Below are positions 24,332 to 32,967 of a stretch of DNA of 38,410 nucleotides, one piece after another. The stretch is from Woeseiaceae bacterium (GTDB taxonomy: Bacteria; Pseudomonadota; Gammaproteobacteria; Steroidobacterales; Woeseiaceae). The stretch is from contig JASJBE010000044.1 in the NCBI GenBank assembly GCA_030066655.1, positions 1 to 38,410 on the forward strand, written 5' to 3'. Below the pieces are notes generated by a model. The model made no database searches, was not told where the DNA came from, and was given only the letters and a program-made list of their open reading frames with translations. Position 1 is the first letter of the stretch. Every line of letters begins with the position of its first letter. Position numbers and translations under genes: made by a program.

Positions 24332-25573
24332 TTGCTTAAACGGTGCAAAGCCCTGGTCGCTGTCGGGTTCATTGCCGTCAGCGCCGCAGGATGTAGTGTT
24401 AATGAAGTCATCAAGGCGGAAGAAACCGAGCTGCGGGTCGCCAGCAGCCCGGTAGAAGAATCACTGCTGCTGGACATCGGTATCGTCGAGTTCGATGCCG
24501 GAGTGCCCGAGTCCAACGACCCGGAAGACACCGGCGTCTACAGCGAGATCCGGAATGCCGAGGCCCGGTACATCCCTTTTCACCTGAAGCAGACGCTGCA
24601 GGGGACCGGACACTGGGGCGCCGTTCGTGTCATTCCGTCCCGTGAAGCCTTCACCGACATCATCGTCAGCGGACAGATCGAAGAATCGGATGGCGAATTC
24701 GTCACCATCGACGTCACCGTCGAGGATGCAAAAGGCCAGACCTGGTATACGCGAAAGTATGAGACGCAGACCGGCGTCTCTTCCTATTCGCCGAATCGCG
24801 ATCGCCGCCAGGACCCTTACCAGAAGGTCTTCAATGACATCGCCAACGACCTCTACGCCTACGTGGCCGAGATCGATCCGCGTGAAGTCGAGCGCATCCG
24901 GCAGGTGTCCGAGCTCAAGTTTTTCAAGGACATGTCGCCGCTGGCGTACTCCGATTACCTGGAGACCGGTGAGAATGGAATCACGTCCGTCGTTCGACTC
25001 CCGGCAGAGAACGACCCGGCTGTCGATCGGCTGAGGCAGATCCGGGAACGCGACCGGCTCGTTGTCGACACGCTCAATGAGCACTACGCGAATTTCTACT
25101 ACGGGATCGCGATCCCGTATCACGACTGGCGCAAGACATCCCGCGAAGAATCCGTTAACTATCGGCAGGTCAGGCGCTCCGCGACGCTGCAGACGCTGAT
25201 GGGCGTGGCCGTGCTGGCAGGGTCAGTCGCCATGGATGCGGATTCCTCCAGCCGCTCGAAGCGAAGGATGCAGCGCAGCCTCCAGCACATCGGCATCAAC
25301 CAGGGCATCGAAACGATCTTTGCCGGCGTCACTCGCCGCAAAGAGGCAAGAATGCACGTCGAGGCCATCAAGGAGCTGTCGGAGTCCTTCGGCTCGGAAG
25401 CTGCGCCAATGGTGATCGAGGTCGAGGGGGAGCAGAGGCGACTGACCGGAACGGCGGCATCACAATACGAAGACTGGCGGCGACTGCTTAGAGACATCTA
25501 TGAAGCCGAGACCGGTTTCTCTGAATCCGTAGATGTGGGATCTCCGGCCCGTTCGTCCGATCCTGCAGGCTAA
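24332..25573 (+). CDS. Lipoprotein of unknown family in the kinase/motor cluster
   Basis: A 413-residue protein starting with TTG, supported by a perfect AGGAGG (24322-24327) just upstream. The signal ends in VSAAGC (Cys17 or near), so a lipoprotein is likely. The N-terminal half (about 40-170) alternates short strands and helices (LLLDIGIVEFDAG, YIPFHLKQTLQG, WGAVRVIPSR, DIIVSGQIEES, TIDVTVEDAKG), faintly like the CsgG/LpoB nucleotide-binding-like lipoprotein fold, which I offer only as a hint. The second half is charged and helical with a short hydrophobic segment (TLQTLMGVAVLAGSVAMDA, near residues 286-304). It is 8 bases after the glycine-rich gene and 15 bases before the membrane kinase. 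I do not recognise a named family. Confidence 0.8.
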   Translation: MLKRCKALVAVGFIAVSAAGCSVNEVIKAEETELRVASSPVEESLLLDIGIVEFDAGVPESNDPEDTGVYSEIRNAEARYIPFHLKQTLQGTGHWGAVRVIPSREAFTDIIVSGQIEESDGEFVTIDVTVEDAKGQTWYTRKYETQTGVSSYSPNRDRRQDPYQKVFNDIANDLYAYVAEIDPREVERIRQVSELKFFKDMSPLAYSDYLETGENGITSVVRLPAENDPAVDRLRQIRERDRLVVDTLNEHYANFYYGIAIPYHDWRKTSREESVNYRQVRRSATLQTLMGVAVLAGSVAMDADSSSRSKRRMQRSLQHIGINQGIETIFAGVTRRKEARMHVEAIKELSESFGSEAAPMVIEVEGEQRRLTGTAASQYEDWRRLLRDIYEAETGFSESVDVGSPARSSDPAG

Positions 25574-25588
25574 GCCTGTCCAAAACCC

Positions 25589-27946
25589 ATGCGAGACCTG
25601 ACCAGCGGCAACGTACTTGCCAATCGCTTTACGTTGAAGCGCCGACTGGGTGCGGGAACGCTGACCGAGACCTGGCTGGCGTCGGATCGCATGACGCGCG
25701 CATCGGTCGCGCTGAAGCTCCTCGTCGACCCGTCCAATCGCGACATCCTGAAGCGTGAGTGGCAGTTAAGCCTGCGGCTCATTCATGCGCACATCGTTCG
25801 CGTTTTCGAGTTCAACGACCTCGACGACACTGTCTTCTACAGTCAGCAATACATCGACGGTCCGGACCTCAGTGTGCTGGCGGGCGCAGCGCCCGCCGAT
25901 TTTCTCCCGGCGATCGCCGCCGTCGCCGACGCACTGCGCTATGCGCACGGACGCGACGTCGTTCACCGGGACATAAAGGCCAGCAACGTCCTGTTGGACG
26001 GCAACGGCGTTCCTTACCTCATTGATTTCGGCGTTGCCGCGACGCCCGCCGATGACATCGGCGGCGGGTCGCTGATTGCCAGCAGTCCGCAGCTGCTGGA
26101 CGGTCACGCGCCCGAGCCTGCGGACGACGTTTTTGCTCTCGGCGGCCTGATCTACGAGCTCGCCACCGGCTCGTCGCCTTACTCGTCAACGAACACGGAA
26201 GACGATATCCGTCACCGGCAGCCCGCCGACGTCGATACGCTGTCGAAGGGCGAATGGCCGTCGGGCCTGTCCGCCCTCGTCATGCGTATGCTGGCCAAGG
26301 AGCCCTCGACGCGCCCGAACGCCGCCGAAGTCGTCGACGCACTGCGTGCCGCTGGAATCGCTGCGGGGCCGGTTCCGAAGCGGTTCGCGTCTGAAAAAGC
26401 GAGCCCCGACACAAGCATTCCGCCGAGCAGCATCCAGCCGCGTTCCCGGTCGGCCGCCGCGACGGCGCCGCCATCTGCACCAACCATCCCTCAGTCAGAC
26501 GGCATCAGGCCGGCCGTGCTTGCGGGCGGTCTCGCCGTGCTGGTGGCGTTGTTGCTGGGTGTCGTGTTCTTCCTGCCGAAGGCCGTGCAGACGCCGGCCG
26601 CTTCGCCCGCCGCGGTCCCCGTTGCGGATGAGCCGGTTGAGGAGAGCCCGGAGCCTGAGGCCGCGGCGCCGGCGACGCCCTTGTCGCCCGAGGACGAGCT
26701 GAGCCGTCGTGATGAGCGCGTGCAAGCCAGAGCCGCGACCGAGGAAGTGCTCGGCCAGTTGCTGGCGAAGCTCGAGGTGCTCGAAGAAAGGGCCGTGCCG
26801 CGCTGGGGCGGTTTGCCATACACACGGGCGCAGGCGGCCTACGAGGCCGGCGATGAGGCCTACCTCACGCGCGACTACGCGGCGGCTACGGCCCGGTACG
26901 AGGAAGCGATAGCGCTCGTCGATCCGCTACTGGAAGAAGCTGACCGGGTTTTCGACAAGGCGATGGCGGATGGCGAGGCCGCCCTGGCCGCAGCCAACCC
27001 GTCCGAGGCGATCGACAGCTTTGAGCTCGCCGTCGCGATGAGTGAGAACAGTACGGCGGCGCGCGATGGACTCAGGCGAGCACAGAATCTCGAGACGGTG
27101 TTAAGCCTCATCGAGCAGGGTCTCGAGTTCGAAAAGACGCTCGAGATGAACGCGGCAAGACGCAGTTTCGCCGAGGCGGTGGATCTCGATCCGGAGTGGC
27201 AACCCGCCATCGACGGGCTGGCGCGAGTCGACGCCACGATCAAACAGATGGATTTCGAGAGTCGCATGAGCGAAGGCATTGCTGCCCTGGCTGAGGGTGA
27301 CTACCTGACTGCGCGCGCGGCGTTTCGTCGTGCCAACGAAATACGACCCGGCTCGCCCGAGCCCGCCGACGGGCTGCTGCAGGTGGACCAGGCGCTGCGC
27401 CTGCAGTCGATCCAGGAACTCGAGGTATTGGCAGGCCGGCAGGAGCAGGCCGAGCAGTGGGAAGAGGCGGTGTCGACCTACGAGGAGATACTGGAGCTCG
27501 ATGGCACACTGTCCTTCGCCATCGACGGCGTCAGTCGAGCGCGAGACCAGGTCGCGCTGTTTGAGCAGATCAACGAGTACACGCAAGATCCGGACAGCCT
27601 GAGCAGTCCGCGTAAGCTGCAGGAAGCGACCAACGTACTGATCGGCATCACGCGAATGGAGGTTATCGGTCCGCGGCTTTCGGCACAGCGCGACGAGCTC
27701 TCGCGTTTGCTGAAGCGAGCCTCGACGCCGCTGACGGTAGAGATCGTCTCGGACAACATGACGGCCGTGTCGATCTTCAAAGTTGGTAGACTCGGCAGCT
27801 TCGAACGGCGCGAGCTGGAGCTGCGTCCGGGTAGATACGTTGCGGTCGGCAGTCGTCCCGGTTTCCGTGACGTTCGCATCGAGTTCAGCGTGGGCCCCGA
27901 GATCGAGATGGGTCCGCTGGTCGTGCGTTGCGAGGAACCGATCTGA
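25589..27946 (+). CDS. Transmembrane Ser/Thr kinase with periplasmic TPR-like and PEGA-like regions
   Basis: A 785-residue membrane kinase. The cytoplasmic kinase domain (about 13-265) has the loop LGAGTLTETW, ATP lysine Lys43, HRDIKASN with Asp128, and DFG at 146-148. The APE motif is replaced by SPQ, and the activation loop is short and glycine-rich, so it may be weakly active. A Pro/Ala/Ser-rich segment leads to one membrane helix (about 309-331, LAGGLAVLVALLLGVVFF). The rest should be periplasmic: an acidic linker, then about four TPR-like helical pairs (roughly 400-640, e.g. EAYLTRDYAAATARYEEAI and EGDYLTARAAFRRANEI), and a beta-rich C-terminal unit (716-785) like a PEGA domain. This is a receptor-kinase layout. 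Confidence 0.88.
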   Translation: MRDLTSGNVLANRFTLKRRLGAGTLTETWLASDRMTRASVALKLLVDPSNRDILKREWQLSLRLIHAHIVRVFEFNDLDDTVFYSQQYIDGPDLSVLAGAAPADFLPAIAAVADALRYAHGRDVVHRDIKASNVLLDGNGVPYLIDFGVAATPADDIGGGSLIASSPQLLDGHAPEPADDVFALGGLIYELATGSSPYSSTNTEDDIRHRQPADVDTLSKGEWPSGLSALVMRMLAKEPSTRPNAAEVVDALRAAGIAAGPVPKRFASEKASPDTSIPPSSIQPRSRSAAATAPPSAPTIPQSDGIRPAVLAGGLAVLVALLLGVVFFLPKAVQTPAASPAAVPVADEPVEESPEPEAAAPATPLSPEDELSRRDERVQARAATEEVLGQLLAKLEVLEERAVPRWGGLPYTRAQAAYEAGDEAYLTRDYAAATARYEEAIALVDPLLEEADRVFDKAMADGEAALAAANPSEAIDSFELAVAMSENSTAARDGLRRAQNLETVLSLIEQGLEFEKTLEMNAARRSFAEAVDLDPEWQPAIDGLARVDATIKQMDFESRMSEGIAALAEGDYLTARAAFRRANEIRPGSPEPADGLLQVDQALRLQSIQELEVLAGRQEQAEQWEEAVSTYEEILELDGTLSFAIDGVSRARDQVALFEQINEYTQDPDSLSSPRKLQEATNVLIGITRMEVIGPRLSAQRDELSRLLKRASTPLTVEIVSDNMTAVSIFKVGRLGSFERRELELRPGRYVAVGSRPGFRDVRIEFSVGPEIEMGPLVVRCEEPI

Positions 27947-28019
27947 GCACCGCGCCATCGCCCCTGTAGATTCGAGTCCGGTGGGACCGCGTCCCGAGCC
28001 GGCAGATTAAAGGAACGTA

Positions 28020-30440
28020 GTGAGTTTTGAAGAGCTGATCATCCGCGATATTGACGGTGAGCGCCGCTTCGACGGTGGCAGGCTGCCGGTCCGCGTCGGC
28101 ACCGGCGCAGACTGCGACGTCCGTCTTCCGGGGCCGGGCGGCAGTCCGGTCATGCAGCTGGACCTGCTTGACGGCGCGCCGATCGTACAGCCACTGGGTC
28201 GCAACGATGCGATGAGCCTGAACGGCGAGTCGCTGGTCGGCAGCCGGCGACTGTCAGACGGTGATGAGCTCGACTATTTCGGCAGCACGCTCAAGGTCAC
28301 TATCGGCGAGCGCGTGGAATTCAGCGTCCAGCTGGAAGCGAGCGCCTACGTTACGCAGCCACCTGAAGCCCCCGAACTGACGGCGGGCGCCGAAGAATCG
28401 ATTGCGCCGACGGCGTTCAAGCGGGCAGCCGACAAGTCTGCACCGGCCGCGGAGCTGCCGCAGAAACCACTGAAGACGGTAGTGGGTTTCGGACTCGCGT
28501 TCCTGCTGGCCGTTTCCTACCTGTTGTTCACGTCGAAATCTATCCAGTTCTCCGTGACACCGGGCCCTGCCGACAATATTGCCGTGGCCGGCGCGTGGTT
28601 CAAGCTGCCGATCGGCGACCGGTTGTTGATGCGGCCCGGAACCTACACCGTCAATGTAGAGAAAGCGGGCTACTACGATATCAGCCAGAGTTTCGAGGTC
28701 GGTGAAGAGGCCAATAAGACGATCGAGCTCGAACTCAGGCGGCTGCCCGGCAAGCTGACGGTTCAGACAAGCGCGACTGACGACGTGACGGTGACGATCA
28801 ATGGTTCCATCGTCGGGCCGGCGCCGCTGGGCCCGGTCGAGTTGCAGCCAGGCGATCACAGCGTCGCGGTCAGCTCTGATCGTTACCTGCCGTATTCTGA
28901 TGTCATCAGTATCGAAGGCCTCGGTATGACCTCGATCATGAATGTTCAGCTGATACCGCGCTGGGCGGACGTCGAGATTACGTCGGAACCGGCCGGCGCG
29001 CAGGTCATTGCCGATGAGACGTTGCTCGGAGTGACGCCGCTGACGATTGAGCTGCTCGAAGGCTCCCACGATCTCAGCGTCGTCGCGGACGGTTTTCGGG
29101 CCTGGGATGGAACCGTCGTTGCCGAGCCGGACGTCGCGCAGGTGCTGCCACTGATTCGCCTGGAGCCCGCCGACGCGAAGTTGCGTGTCAACTCTATTCC
29201 GCGCGGCGCCAACGTGACCGTCAACGGTCGCTATCGCGGACAGTCACCGATCACGCTCGACCTGTCGCCCGGCATTGACTACGAGATTGGCCTGACCCGG
29301 GCCGGTTACGGCAGGGCGACACGGCAGGTTCGGCTGGAGCCGGCCGCAAGCGACACGATAACCGTCGACATGACGGCGAGAATTGGCAGGCTGACCGTTA
29401 ATGTCTCGCCGTCCGACGCGCAGATTTTCGTCGACGGTCGGCCGAGGGGTACCGGCTCGAGAACGCTGGAGCTCAGTTCCGCGCCGCATCGCATCGAGGT
29501 CCGCAAGGACGGGTACGAGACGTGGACCCGCACGCTCACGCCACGTCCCGGTTATCCGCAGACGGTCAACGCCAGCATTCGATCGCTCGAGTCGATCCGG
29601 CAGGCATCGATCGAGAGGGAAGTGAAGACATCGCAGGACGCCGTCATGCGACGCGTCGAGCCCGGGACTTTTTCGCTCGGTGCGTCACGCAGCGAACCGG
29701 GTCGACGGGCAAACGAGGTAATCGTCCCGGTCACGATTACGAATCCGTTTCTTATCGGCACGCGTGAAGTGACCAATAAGGAATTCCGCGAGTTCAGCAC
29801 GAGCCATGACTCCGGTTCTGACGTGCACGTGTCGATGGCCGGCGACAATAATCCGGTCGCCAACGTGACGTGGGAGCAGGCGGTGCAGTACTGCAACTGG
29901 CTGAGCACCAAGGAAGGGTTGACGCCGGTGTATAAGGAAGAGTTTGGCAAATGGGTGCCGATCTATCCGTTCCCGGACGGCTACCGACTGCCGACCGAAG
30001 CCGAGTGGGTTTGGGCTGTCCGCTATGCGGGCACACCCGGGGCGCGCCGTTTTTCCTGGGGTGACCGATGGCCGCCGCAGCGCGACAGCGGCAACTTCGC
30101 CGACAAGTCGGCCATGGAACTCGTGCCTTCCGTGATTCCTCGCTACGACGACGGCTTCGCGTCGACAGCCGCTGTTGGCAAGTTCAAGCCGAATGCATTA
30201 GGGCTCTACGACGGTGCCGGCAATGTCGCTGAATGGGTCAATGACCTCTACACTGTACCGACGCCGGGCCTGACGACGCCCGTGATCGATCCGGTCGGTC
30301 CGCCAAGAGGCAATGCCAACGTGATCCGCGGATCGAGCTGGCGCCACCCCAGTGAGACTGAATTGCGCTTGAGCTATCGCGAATCCGGAACTGCGGCGCG
30401 ACCCGATCTGGGCTTCCGAATCGCGAGAAATTTACCGTAG
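28020..30440 (+). CDS. Transmembrane FHA-like / five PEGA / SUMF1-domain protein
   Basis: An 806-residue protein, GTG start with AAAGGAAC upstream. Residues 1-105 look like a FHA-type domain (LPVRVGTGADCDVRLPG, then SLNGESLVGSRRLSDGDELDYFG) but lack the usual SxxH. A membrane helix follows at about 152-171 (TVVGFGLAFLLAVSYLLF), then five tandem PEGA units of about 70 residues (roughly 174-525), each starting with a strand like LTVQTS, ADVEITSEPAGA, AKLRVNSIPRGA or GRLTVNVSP. The C-terminal third (about 545-806) is a SUMF1/FGE-sulfatase domain: GTREVTNKEFREF, PVANVTWEQAVQYCNWLS, YRLPTEAEWVWAVRYA, GNVAEWVNDLY, NVIRGSSW and DLGFRIAR. The paired catalytic Cys of formylglycine-generating enzyme are absent, so this part probably binds a ligand. 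Predicted N-in with a periplasmic C-terminus. Confidence 0.9.
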   Translation: MSFEELIIRDIDGERRFDGGRLPVRVGTGADCDVRLPGPGGSPVMQLDLLDGAPIVQPLGRNDAMSLNGESLVGSRRLSDGDELDYFGSTLKVTIGERVEFSVQLEASAYVTQPPEAPELTAGAEESIAPTAFKRAADKSAPAAELPQKPLKTVVGFGLAFLLAVSYLLFTSKSIQFSVTPGPADNIAVAGAWFKLPIGDRLLMRPGTYTVNVEKAGYYDISQSFEVGEEANKTIELELRRLPGKLTVQTSATDDVTVTINGSIVGPAPLGPVELQPGDHSVAVSSDRYLPYSDVISIEGLGMTSIMNVQLIPRWADVEITSEPAGAQVIADETLLGVTPLTIELLEGSHDLSVVADGFRAWDGTVVAEPDVAQVLPLIRLEPADAKLRVNSIPRGANVTVNGRYRGQSPITLDLSPGIDYEIGLTRAGYGRATRQVRLEPAASDTITVDMTARIGRLTVNVSPSDAQIFVDGRPRGTGSRTLELSSAPHRIEVRKDGYETWTRTLTPRPGYPQTVNASIRSLESIRQASIEREVKTSQDAVMRRVEPGTFSLGASRSEPGRRANEVIVPVTITNPFLIGTREVTNKEFREFSTSHDSGSDVHVSMAGDNNPVANVTWEQAVQYCNWLSTKEGLTPVYKEEFGKWVPIYPFPDGYRLPTEAEWVWAVRYAGTPGARRFSWGDRWPPQRDSGNFADKSAMELVPSVIPRYDDGFASTAAVGKFKPNALGLYDGAGNVAEWVNDLYTVPTPGLTTPVIDPVGPPRGNANVIRGSSWRHPSETELRLSYRESGTAARPDLGFRIARNLP

Positions 30441-30504
30441 CCCATAGTGATAATTTTCGTACCGATCAGGTCAGATAAGTAACAGGATTGAAAGAGAGCC
30501 AGCC

Positions 30505-30756
30505 ATGATCCAACGCTTTGTGATGTTCCTCGCCCTGGTCGCGCTTTTGTCGGCCGCGGTGGCACAGGAATCAGACCCCGACGCGTCCGACGACGAGCAG
30601 GCGACCGAACAGCAGGAGGACGACGCAGCGTCCGAGGAAGAGATCGACGAATCCGGCCTTGACGCGCAGGGCTTCGAAGAAGAAGACGACGACGATTTCG
30701 TCCCGACCGAAGACATTCCTACCGATCAATCCATCCCTTTTCCGACAGATATCTAA
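30505..30756 (+). CDS. Small highly acidic exported protein
   Basis: An 83-residue protein with a clear signal peptide (residues 1-20, ending SAAVA-QE). GAAAGAGAG lies just upstream of the ATG. The mature part of about 63 residues is dominated by Asp and Glu (EQQEDDAASEEEIDES, EEEDDDDFVPTEDIP) and is likely disordered, ending FPTDI. There is no Cys, no lipobox and no membrane anchor. It starts 64 bases after the SUMF1 gene and ends 15 bases before the channel gene. Acidic exported polypeptides can bind cations or basic surfaces; nothing more can be said. The position inside the cluster makes it more than a chance ORF. Confidence 0.8.
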   Translation: MIQRFVMFLALVALLSAAVAQESDPDASDDEQATEQQEDDAASEEEIDESGLDAQGFEEEDDDDFVPTEDIPTDQSIPFPTDI

Positions 30757-30771
30757 CGCACCTGGGTTGCC

Positions 30772-31572
30772 ATGAAGAAAAAGAACATTCCGGTCGAGTT
30801 CGTCTTTCAGCTGTTCGCGCTGATCATCGCCGTCATCATCGTTCACGCATTCTACGTTTCGGTGGTACGACCTAACGCGACGCAGATTATCGAGGAACAG
30901 AATGCGGCCGCCGCCGCGGATCCTGACTATGTCCGCGAGCGACACGTCTGGGTCCTGATTAAGGATCTCGAGCAGGAAGCCTGTTTCATACTCGCCATCT
31001 GGGCGCTCGCCATCATGGGGTTCAAAGCAACCAAAGTCTTGTCGGAGCGACGTCTGCTGGACGTGGACCTCGTGCCTATCGCAGACGGCATGCGCATCCT
31101 GCCGGAGGACACGAGAGAGTTCGCGAGGCAGGTGCAGGCGCTGCCGGACGATCGCCAGCGTATGTTGCTACCGAGGGCGTTATTGAATGCGCTGCGGCGA
31201 TTCGCGTCGACTGAGAACATCCAGGACGTGTCCAGCAGTACGCACACGCTCTGTGAATCGGAGGCAGAGCGACTGGAGTCAGAACTCTCGATGATCCGCT
31301 ACATCTCGTGGGCGATACCGTCTATCGGCTTCATCGGCACCGTCAGAGGTATCGGTGAGGCGCTCGCCCAGGCCGACAAGGCCGTGCAGGGCGACATCGC
31401 CGGCGTGACGCAAAGCCTCGGCGTGGCATTCAACTCGACGTTCATCGCGCTGTTGATCAGTATCTTCCTGATGTTCCTGGTCTACCAGCTACAGCTGTTG
31501 CAGGAGCGGCTGGTCTTCGATGTCGAGGCCTACAGCGACGAGAAACTGATCCGCCACATGAAGGCGGACTGA
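30772..31572 (+). CDS. MotA/TolQ/ExbB-family proton-channel subunit
   Basis: A 266-residue membrane protein with four helices: about 10-30, 68-86, 176-196 and 218-240, separated by a cytoplasmic loop of about 90 residues. The helix 3 to 4 region has the family signature SIGFIGTVRGIGEAL (184-198) and LGVAFNSTFIALLISIFLMF, where Thr190 and Thr223 sit at the positions that line the ion path in ExbB, TolQ and MotA. These proteins form pentamers around a dimeric B subunit and turn ion flow into rotation or force. No tolR/exbD/motB gene of classical type is adjacent; the vWA genes downstream start with a B-subunit-like helix and take that place. Start codon lies 15 bases after the acidic protein. 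Confidence 0.92.
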   Translation: MKKKNIPVEFVFQLFALIIAVIIVHAFYVSVVRPNATQIIEEQNAAAAADPDYVRERHVWVLIKDLEQEACFILAIWALAIMGFKATKVLSERRLLDVDLVPIADGMRILPEDTREFARQVQALPDDRQRMLLPRALLNALRRFASTENIQDVSSSTHTLCESEAERLESELSMIRYISWAIPSIGFIGTVRGIGEALAQADKAVQGDIAGVTQSLGVAFNSTFIALLISIFLMFLVYQLQLLQERLVFDVEAYSDEKLIRHMKAD

Positions 31573-31579
31573 GGCCTGT

Positions 31580-32935
31580 ATGGCGTTACTCGCGTTACAC
31601 ATCAATGACGCATCGATCTCGATATCGACGGCGGACGGTATGTTGTATCGCGAGCCGGGATTCGCGCTGCTTGACGACGGCAGTGTCATTACCGGCGAGT
31701 CGGCGCGACGGCAATCCCGGCTTCGCCCGCGCGAGATCCAGAATGCGTACTGGTCGGGATTGTCGACAGACGCGATCGGCGATCGGCGCTTCTCGCACCT
31801 GACGTCGGCGGATCTCGTCAGCCACCAGCTCGAACAGGCATGGACGAGCGCGTCGTCTGCGGGCGACCGAGTCGTCGTTGCCGTACCGCCTTACATGCAG
31901 AGCGATCAGTTGTCCCTGTTCCTCGGTATCGCGGCGGAGCTTGGGATTCCCGTCGCGGGGATGGTTGACGCTGCCGTCGCGGCGACCCGGCGCGAATACG
32001 AGAACGCGGTCCCGGTGCACATTGACCTGAGCCTGCACGCGACGATGTTGTCGCGCCTGTTGCAGCCGTCGGCGGCACAACTCGAGCGTTCGGTCATCAT
32101 CGACTCGGCCGGCGTCAATCAGTTGAGCGATGCGTGGATACGCAAGATATCGGATGCATTCGTCCGTCAATCCCGTTTCGATCCGCTGCACACGGCCGAC
32201 ACCGAGCAGATGCTGCTGGACAGACTGCCGCAGTGGCTGGAGCAGTCGGCGTCATCCGATACGGTCATACTGGATGTCGACTACCGCGGCATCAGCCATC
32301 ACGCCGAGATCGAGTCGATCGACCTGATTTCGGCAGCGGCGCCGGTGTACCAGAGAATCGCGAGCCAGCTCAGGGCGCTGCTGCGCGCCGGGGAAACCGC
32401 CGCGCTGCAGCTGACGGACCGGGCGGCCAGCATGCCCGGCCTGGCGGAGAGCCTGAAGGCTCGCGTTGGCGGCGATATCTTCCTGCTCGAACGAGGCGCG
32501 ACGACGCGCGGACTCCTCGCGCGTTGCAAAGACATGCAGGCGGGCAGCGGAGCCATTAACCTGGTGCGGCAGCTGGCGTGGGACCGTTCGACGGCGGTCG
32601 TCAGCACAGAGCCTGCCGAGGTGTTGGAAGGGCAGCCGACGCACCTGCTGTACCAGAGTGTCGCGTACCCGATTAACGACGCGGCCATCGTCCTCGGTTC
32701 GCAGGCGTCAGACGACGGGCGCTGGATCGATTTGAAGCAGCAGATGCCGGGCGTATCGAGGCGCCACTGTTCTATTTCGAGACGTGACGGCCAGTGCCTG
32801 CTCGAGGACCACAGCCGCTACGGCACGTTTCTGAACGGGCACCAGATCGATGGCTCGTCGGTCCTGCAGAACGGAGACGTCATTCGGCTGGGCACCCCGG
32901 GCGTCGAGCTGCAGTTAATCAGGGCGGAAGGCTAG
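31580..32935 (+). CDS. Degenerate Hsp70/actin-like protein with C-terminal FHA domain
   Basis: A 451-residue cytoplasmic protein. Residues 1-335 look like the ASKHA (Hsp70/actin) fold: LLALHINDASISIS at the phosphate-1 position, RVVVAVPPYMQSDQLSLFLGIAAELGIPVAGMVDAAVAA as the Hsp70-type crossover helix region, and VHIDLSLHATMLSRL at phosphate 2. The diagnostic glycines of the phosphate loops (DLGTTNS and DLGGGT) are missing, so ATP hydrolysis is unlikely. Residues 366-449 are a good FHA domain: VLGSQASDDG, SRRHCSI (Ser393, His396), YGTFLNG (Asn419) and NGDVIRLG, which should bind phosphothreonine. It begins 7 bases after the channel gene. Likely role: cytoplasmic adaptor between the kinases and the membrane complex. 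Confidence 0.85.
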   Translation: MALLALHINDASISISTADGMLYREPGFALLDDGSVITGESARRQSRLRPREIQNAYWSGLSTDAIGDRRFSHLTSADLVSHQLEQAWTSASSAGDRVVVAVPPYMQSDQLSLFLGIAAELGIPVAGMVDAAVAATRREYENAVPVHIDLSLHATMLSRLLQPSAAQLERSVIIDSAGVNQLSDAWIRKISDAFVRQSRFDPLHTADTEQMLLDRLPQWLEQSASSDTVILDVDYRGISHHAEIESIDLISAAAPVYQRIASQLRALLRAGETAALQLTDRAASMPGLAESLKARVGGDIFLLERGATTRGLLARCKDMQAGSGAINLVRQLAWDRSTAVVSTEPAEVLEGQPTHLLYQSVAYPINDAAIVLGSQASDDGRWIDLKQQMPGVSRRHCSISRRDGQCLLEDHSRYGTFLNGHQIDGSSVLQNGDVIRLGTPGVELQLIRAEG

Positions 32936-32967
32936 TGGGCGGCTCGATAAAAAAGGTGGTCCTCTAA

